Of a stretch of 64,000 bases of DNA, positions 59,667-64,000 are shown one piece after another. Source of the stretch: Flammula alnicola (taxonomy: Eukaryota; Basidiomycota; Agaricomycetes; Agaricales; Strophariaceae); assembly GCA_015499995.1 (NCBI GenBank), contig JADNRV010000002.1:806001-870000 (forward strand), in the 5' to 3' direction. Made by a program: the position numbers and the translations under genes. The notes beneath the pieces are model-generated. The model had not been told where the DNA came from. It worked only from the letters and a program-made list of their open reading frames with translations, and ran no database searches. Positions within the stretch are counted from its first letter, which is position 1. Each line of letters begins with the position of its first letter.

Positions 59667-60972
59667 CTACAAACTGGCCGTGAACGTATCCTGCCTATAC
59701 GGATCAAATTGAGGAGCAGCGGGACAAAGTGAAAGGTTGCTAAACGATGTGCGAAAGGATTCCGTTGGCGAGTCAGGATATGTCGACGGTTGTGCGTAGG
59801 TCGAAGACGTCAGATAGGATGGTAAATAGATGTCAGGAGAATAGGAATATGTCGATGATTGATCATGGCCAGGAGGCTCGGGGTAAGGCGTGGAATGGGT
59901 TGTCATCATGTACGACTGCATGGCAGAGTTTGTGGGCGTGGTCGGGGCATATGTTTCGACGGAGACCGGTGCAACGCAAAATGAGCTATCTACTTGCTGG
60001 GAGGGAGTAACATTGGAGGAATAAGCCAATGCGGTGGGATAGGTCTGAAAGTAATAGTATAAGTAAAATTATCTTTGTTTTCGAGATCGATAACGTACCA
60101 TGGAGGAGACTGCTGGTGGACATAATGAGAATTTTCCTGGAGTGAGCAATGGACTGCGGGATATATAATGCCCGCTTTGTGGATAAAGCTCATGAGGGCC
60201 AGGCAAGATAGCCTCCGCTTGCGACTGAGAGATCGGTGGGTCTTCTTCATGAGGGTCGTATTCTCTGAACGGAGTGCCCTTGACGGCATTAACGAGCTCG
60301 TCGCCTTCTTTGCCTTCGAGAAGTAGATCAGCGACTCGGCGGCAGCGCAACATTTCGTCATCACCATTCCTCTTGACCTTCCGCTTGATTGGCTTTTTGG
60401 CGCGGGCAGAAGGAGTGAATTTGAAATTGGGATACTTCCGCATGTGAGCAAGCTTTTCCTGGTCTGCTTTCAATTGCCAGACACGCTTCTCATCCTCAGA
60501 CATCTGGTTCCAGTAATGCGCAATGTTTCTGCTAATATGGCGATGGTCGTGTTCGGAAGTGTATTTGATCTTGTCGCCTGCGGAGAACTCTGAGCGGAAG
60601 ATCATGAACGCGCTACGTGGTCTTCGGACGCGTTCCGAAGAGCCAGAATGCGACTCGGAGGTCCCATGGAAGGAGCCGTCAGCAGGAGAGAATTCGTCAT
60701 CGGGCGAATAGTGTGTATCTAGCAGTGGTGTTCCAGAAGAGGGATACGAGCCGGATAAATGGGACGTCCTGTAGGAGTGAGGCCTTTGTTCTTCCCATCC
60801 TGGTGATATTTGGGAGGAGAGGTGCCTGTATGTTATATCGTGGTCGAACGGGACGAAGCAGGGCTGTATGGGGTCTATTAGGGCCAAAGCGAGGAGATGT
60901 TAGAAAGCAGGAAACCAAGAGGGAAAAAAGCATACCATAGACGCAGTGAAGACCATTTGAGAACTGGTCCAT
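59667..60972 (-). CDS. HMG-box transcription factor (MATA-HMG / Prf1-Pcc1-like)
   Basis: A sequence-specific HMG-box regulator of the fungal mating and sexual-development type. Exon 1 (60972-60936) encodes MDQFSNGLHCVY and joins in phase 1 to DPIQPCFVPFDHDITYRHLS. The HMG box is near residue 105: RRPRSAFMIFRSEF, then HDHRHISRNIAHYWNQMSED, KRVWQLKADQEKLAHMRKYP and NFKFTPSARAKKPIKRKVKR. After a regulatory middle, a third exon (starting near 60042) supplies a Ser/Thr/Tyr/Pro-rich tail, a likely activation region. The box carries SAFMIFRSEF, the MATA-HMG type, not the HMGB type. No homeodomain or pheromone genes lie nearby, so this is not evidence of a mating-type locus. Confidence 0.85.
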
Positions 60973-61352
60973 ATTGGAGCGAAGGAGAACTGTATGTGAG
61001 GCATGACGATAATCGACTTATGTATATAGTGGAACTGGTGAAAGAGCAGGATTCTTTCTTTCATTAGTGATGGTCCAGAAGTCATGAATCGCCGGCCCGA
61101 TGATCCTACCCTCGTTATAATCACGCACAATCACGGTCGCAGGAGAAAGAAAAAAATTGCGATTGCCGACAACAAAAGACGAAGAATGGGCAACCTTGGA
61201 GAGGAGTATTTGGACAGGGCCGATCAGTTAATGAACATGGTACTCGCCAGAATAGAGAGGACAGCAAGAGGACGGCTGATTTGCTGAGGATGTGACCTAT
61301 TCTTGTCACCCGTGGTTCAACAACTCCGTTTAAATTTGCATGTCCACGAAAC
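60973..61352. promoter_or_regulatory. Intergenic space between divergent HMG-box and cullin-like genes
   Basis: About 380 bp. The plus frame at 61084-61287 (HNHGRRRKKKIAIADNKRRR) is Arg/Lys-rich and probably spurious. GGACAGGGCC and TTTCTTTC runs lie near 61060 and 61215. It should hold both promoters. Confidence 0.35.
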
Positions 61353-62409
61353 ATGCCCACAATCCTCAACCATGCGTCCGGGAGCGCGAATCCCGCTACA
61401 TCTCTGTCTTCGCTATGGGCATATCTCCAACCTGCACTGGACCATATTGTCAAATCTCCATCCAACGATCCGAACGGTAAAGCCCCTGCAATAGATTTCG
61501 GCCTTTACGCTGGAATACACTCGGCTTGCTACAACTAGTGAAGAGCATATTTTCGCGTCCTGCATTAAAATCAACTGACATGGTCTCTACCGCAGTTTCA
61601 CTGCGCAGAGTGAAGCCAACGCCGTCAACCCCGCTGCACCGAATGATCCCAGACATTCAGTCAGTGGAACGGACATATATGTCCAGCTTGACAAATACTT
61701 CGCGGAAGCTGCCCGTGAAATAGCCCTTGGTGCCCCCTTGGACGACATCACCCTTGTCCAGTACATCGTCCCTTCCTTCAATCGCTTCCATGCAGGAGCA
61801 CAGTCCGCTAACAGGCTTCTGAGCTATGTTAACCGCCATTATGTCAAACGTGCCGTCGACGAAGATAGAGGGTGGCTCCGTCTCACCGACGTCCTGGAGT
61901 CAGTGGCAAAGAGCATCTCACACGACGATTCCAGAGAAATTATATCTCAAAAGTTCCGGGAGAAAAGGCTAGAGGAGCTGAAGAAGTGGGGCTATAATGA
62001 TGGTGATTCAAGTCAGCAAGCTACGCTTGCGGAGTCTTGCGCCGAGGCTGCAAGCTCTCTGGATCGTGTCGTCCCTATTTTATCTCTTGCCCATCGCCGC
62101 TTCAGGACCGAATTCATGGAACCCTTGCTTGCAACACCGAAAATCAAGGGGAAATCGAAAGTCAAGAATAAAATACCTAAACCCTCTGCTGGTCCTAACC
62201 CAGCGCGTCCAAAAGGTAGACTAGCTCGTGCAATCAAGGATCTCCTCGAATCAGACACAGTTGATGAAGAGGAGAGATTGCGCCTTGCGTCTGGTCTTGC
62301 GAAGGCATTACAGGTCATCGGCGTACGCGAAGAACACTTGCTGCGGAAAAAACTTGATAAATTCGTCACATCTGCAAATCCAACGCCTCCGACTCCTTCA
62401 AAGTCTTAA
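61353..62409 (+). CDS. Protein consisting only of cullin N-terminal-type repeats
   Basis: Two exons, 61353 to about 61536 and about 61591-62409. Exon 1 reads MPTILNHASGSANPATSLSS then LWAYLQPALDHIV and FGLYAGIHSACYNYFTAQ, the cullin first-repeat pattern (LW..L...I... ...LYT.VHNYC). Exon 2 reads GTDIYVQLDKYFAEAAREIA, DITLVQYIVPSFNRFHAGAQ and LLSYVNRHYVKRAVDEDRG, which matches the cullin segment L..YLNRHWV.RE.DEGR. Instead of the remaining repeats and the cullin-homology and Rbx-binding domains, the protein ends in a Lys/Pro-rich linker and a helical tail (SGLAKALQVIGVREEHLLRK). At about 325 residues it cannot bind Rbx1 by known means. The intron is about 55 nt (gtgaag...ccgcag). Confidence 0.75.
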
Positions 62410-62659
62410 TTGATTACTTACTATCGATTTTCCGTAGACATTGGTATATGTATACGTGAATATATCATATCACATGTACACCGCATTGGTGAAATGACAT
62501 CACGGACGACTTAAGCCAGCCAAACAGAGAGATAAAAACCACGAAGGTACAATTAAACAGTACACGATCGATGGCATTGACGAGACACATGACAAAAAAT
62601 GAAGTTGCAGTTCACTGTCTGCTTAAAAGGCCACTTGTACATATGTTCAGACAAGGCTT

Positions 62660-64000
62660 TCAAGGCAAGTTAGTGGCTCCGTCGAACAAAACGTTCAACC
62701 ACGCTGCGAGGCGGAATCCCTGCTTAGCAATTTGGGTTTCGATCTGAAAGAGAGTCGAAGCAATGATGATTAACTTTCAGGAATGTCTGCAGACCATAAT
62801 AACAACTAGTGATGTGCCGGCTCGGGCTTGGCCTGAAAGCCCCGGCTTTGGCTCGGCTTTGGGCGGCTCAGGCTTGGTCAAATCACGAGCCGGGCCAAAA
62901 GCCGGAAATCAGGCTTGGCCCGGCCCGGCTTTGGCTCAAGCCGGGGCTTTGCTGACAAATTAGCTAAAACATAATATAATAAAAATATTTTGATATCTAC
63001 ATGTAGATGCAACTCTAAAGTACATATTTACCTAATATACGGGTGCCTAAGGCATGTTGTCAACGTGCAATACCACTTGCAACCTGTTTTCGCACCCAAA
63101 ATGAACATTGATGGTATTTCAAACTCAGCCGGACTTGTCCGTCAATGCATGGCCACATTACCACACGATCAAGTCGACATCAAACTGACTTTAAAACTAT
63201 TATTAGACCAAACTTTCGTGAAAGTACAGTACAAAAAAAGAGTTTTGGTTACTCAAAGGTCAAATTTTCTCCGTTTAAATTCAACAAAAATTCTGCAGAA
63301 AGCCCCGGCCTGGGCCGACGGCTCGGGCTTTTCAAAACTTCAGGCCGGGCCAAAGCCGGCTCCAGGCCAATACCTTTGGCCCGGCTTGGCCCGGCTTCTT
63401 TGGGCCCGGCTTGGCTCGGCTTCTGGCCTCAGGCCGGAGCCGGCACATCACTAATAACAACATACGATGGGGACTGCACCAGTGAAGTAGCTCGAAGTGC
63501 ACAGGTCTTGTCCGGTGGAAAAATTGAAAACAAAGGACTGCGTGTATCATCAGTTAATCCATCTAACGAGACGACTTCGAGACCCAACTATACTTACGCA
63601 ATCGAAAGCGTTAGACTCGGAGGCCCAGACGAGAGGGCATGCGAGCGGGGTAATAGCGCGAGGGTTAAGTACTCCTGCGATATCCTCCTCAATGCTTCGC
63701 CTGGAGCTCGCTGGAGTGGTAGTAGAAGAGCAGGAGATCCATCCAGCTGCAAGAGATTTGTATGTGCCAGTCTATTTCGATGGAAAGAGAAGACATGTCA
63801 GTAAACTAGTTGTTCGTCGGAGAGGCTTAATTAATAATTTAATGACCTTAATACGAGTGACAAGCGCGTTGGCCCAAGTCGTTACAGAGTTTCCATAGTT
63901 GGCTTTCAAAAGAACATTGATCATGCCGCTGTCTTAAGATTCAGATGATGAGATAGCATCAAAGGTGAAAAGGCAGCGTATTTTACCCCATGTCTTGAAT
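62660..64000 (-). CDS. S1/P1-type single-strand nuclease, 3' part (runs off the window)
   Basis: A secreted zinc nuclease that degrades single-stranded DNA and RNA. Only the C-terminal part is present. The minus strand reads SGMINVLLKANYGNSVTTWA near 63910, intron, TGTYKSLAAGWISCSSTTTP, ACPLVWASESNAFDC, intron (gtaagt...cgcag), SFVFNFSTGQDL and SYFTGAVPI, then a 722-nt intron, and IETQIAKQGFRLAAWLNVLF before the stop at 62660. AAGWIS, WA.E.NA..C and ELQIAKGGYRLA.WLN-type blocks are characteristic. The N-terminal Trp-His zinc site lies beyond 64000. The last intron (63465-62744) contains the hAT element described separately; without element and one target repeat it would be 67 nt. Confidence 0.85.
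62807..63453. mobile_element. Non-autonomous hAT-family element (MITE), 647 bp
   Basis: The element begins TAGTGATGTGCCGGCTC and ends GAGCCGGCACATCACTA, a perfect 17-bp terminal inverted repeat. It is flanked on both sides by the 8-bp target duplication ATAACAAC (62799-62806 and 63454-63461). Eight-bp duplications and a TIR starting TAGTG fit the hAT superfamily (YARNG rule). The ends are rich in GGCTTGGCCCGG repeats of both orientations, so long subterminal hairpins are possible. The core is A/T-rich. No transposase is encoded. It sits in the last intron of the S1/P1 nuclease gene. Confidence 0.93.

Noticed and set aside
59667..60972. Mating-type locus around the HMG-box gene
   Set aside because: No homeodomain, pheromone or pheromone-receptor gene is in the neighbourhood; HMG-box regulators of this type occur outside mating loci in agaricomycetes.
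62990..63804. Long plus-strand frames (154 and 219 codons) near the right end
   Set aside because: They run through the hAT element and antisense to the S1/P1 nuclease exons; the Gly/Pro/Ala-rich part comes from the GGCTTGGCCCGG repeats.

Overview
This window is nuclear DNA of a filamentous basidiomycete fungus, most probably an agaricomycete. Genes are dense and on both strands, split by many short introns (about 50-70 nt, mostly GT-AG). The gene families are fungal: Mdv1, a clamp/mating-type HMG-box regulator, secreted proteins of a mushroom family, a basidiomycete-style P450, and a cytoplasmic dynein heavy chain. I see no bacterial operon, CRISPR array, rRNA or tRNA.

Layout. 0-4.4 kb: mitochondrial ribosomal protein mL43, an unrecognised Q/P/Y-rich nuclear-type protein, and homoserine kinase. 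4.5-16 kb: a dynein heavy chain carrying linker, AAA1-AAA6, stalk and C-terminal domain but no tail. 16-20 kb: spliceosomal SmE, ribosomal protein S29/uS14 and a complete cytochrome P450. 20-27 kb: a SprT-like protease with SUMO-interaction motifs, a decayed flavin monooxygenase, a minisatellite and Mdv1. 27-31 kb: a secreted or membrane protein, the Hsp90 co-chaperone p23 and a secreted protein with a Cys-rich module. 31-38 kb: gene-poor DNA with an exact 651-bp tandem duplication, a small unknown gene, a HAD phosphatase and a possible transposon hairpin. 37.7-55.2 kb: a second member of the secreted family, Mgr2/ROMO1, Pex10, Gid1/RanBPM, Ump1, an FAD oxidoreductase, MFAP1, a BTB protein, Trs31 and a class-1A-like dihydroorotate dehydrogenase. 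55.6-59.6 kb: a Crinkler/RHS-type P-loop protein and gene-poor DNA. 59.7-64 kb: an HMG-box factor, a protein made only of the cullin N-terminal region, and the 3' half of an S1/P1 nuclease whose last intron holds a complete non-autonomous hAT element with 8-bp target duplications.

Most genes are unlinked housekeeping functions: translation, splicing, proteasome assembly and Gid degradation, mitochondrial fission and import, peroxisome import, Golgi traffic, Thr and pyrimidine synthesis. Many are arranged head to head with short shared promoters. I see no biosynthetic cluster.

A caution runs through the window. Several conserved genes (homoserine kinase, dynein, Trs31, the Q/P/Y-rich gene, the Crinkler-like gene) switch reading frame by one base without an intron. 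Most switches look like one base missing from a run of identical bases, so assembly or sequencing error is the first explanation and pseudogenisation the second. Exon boundaries were read by eye and are approximate unless stated.
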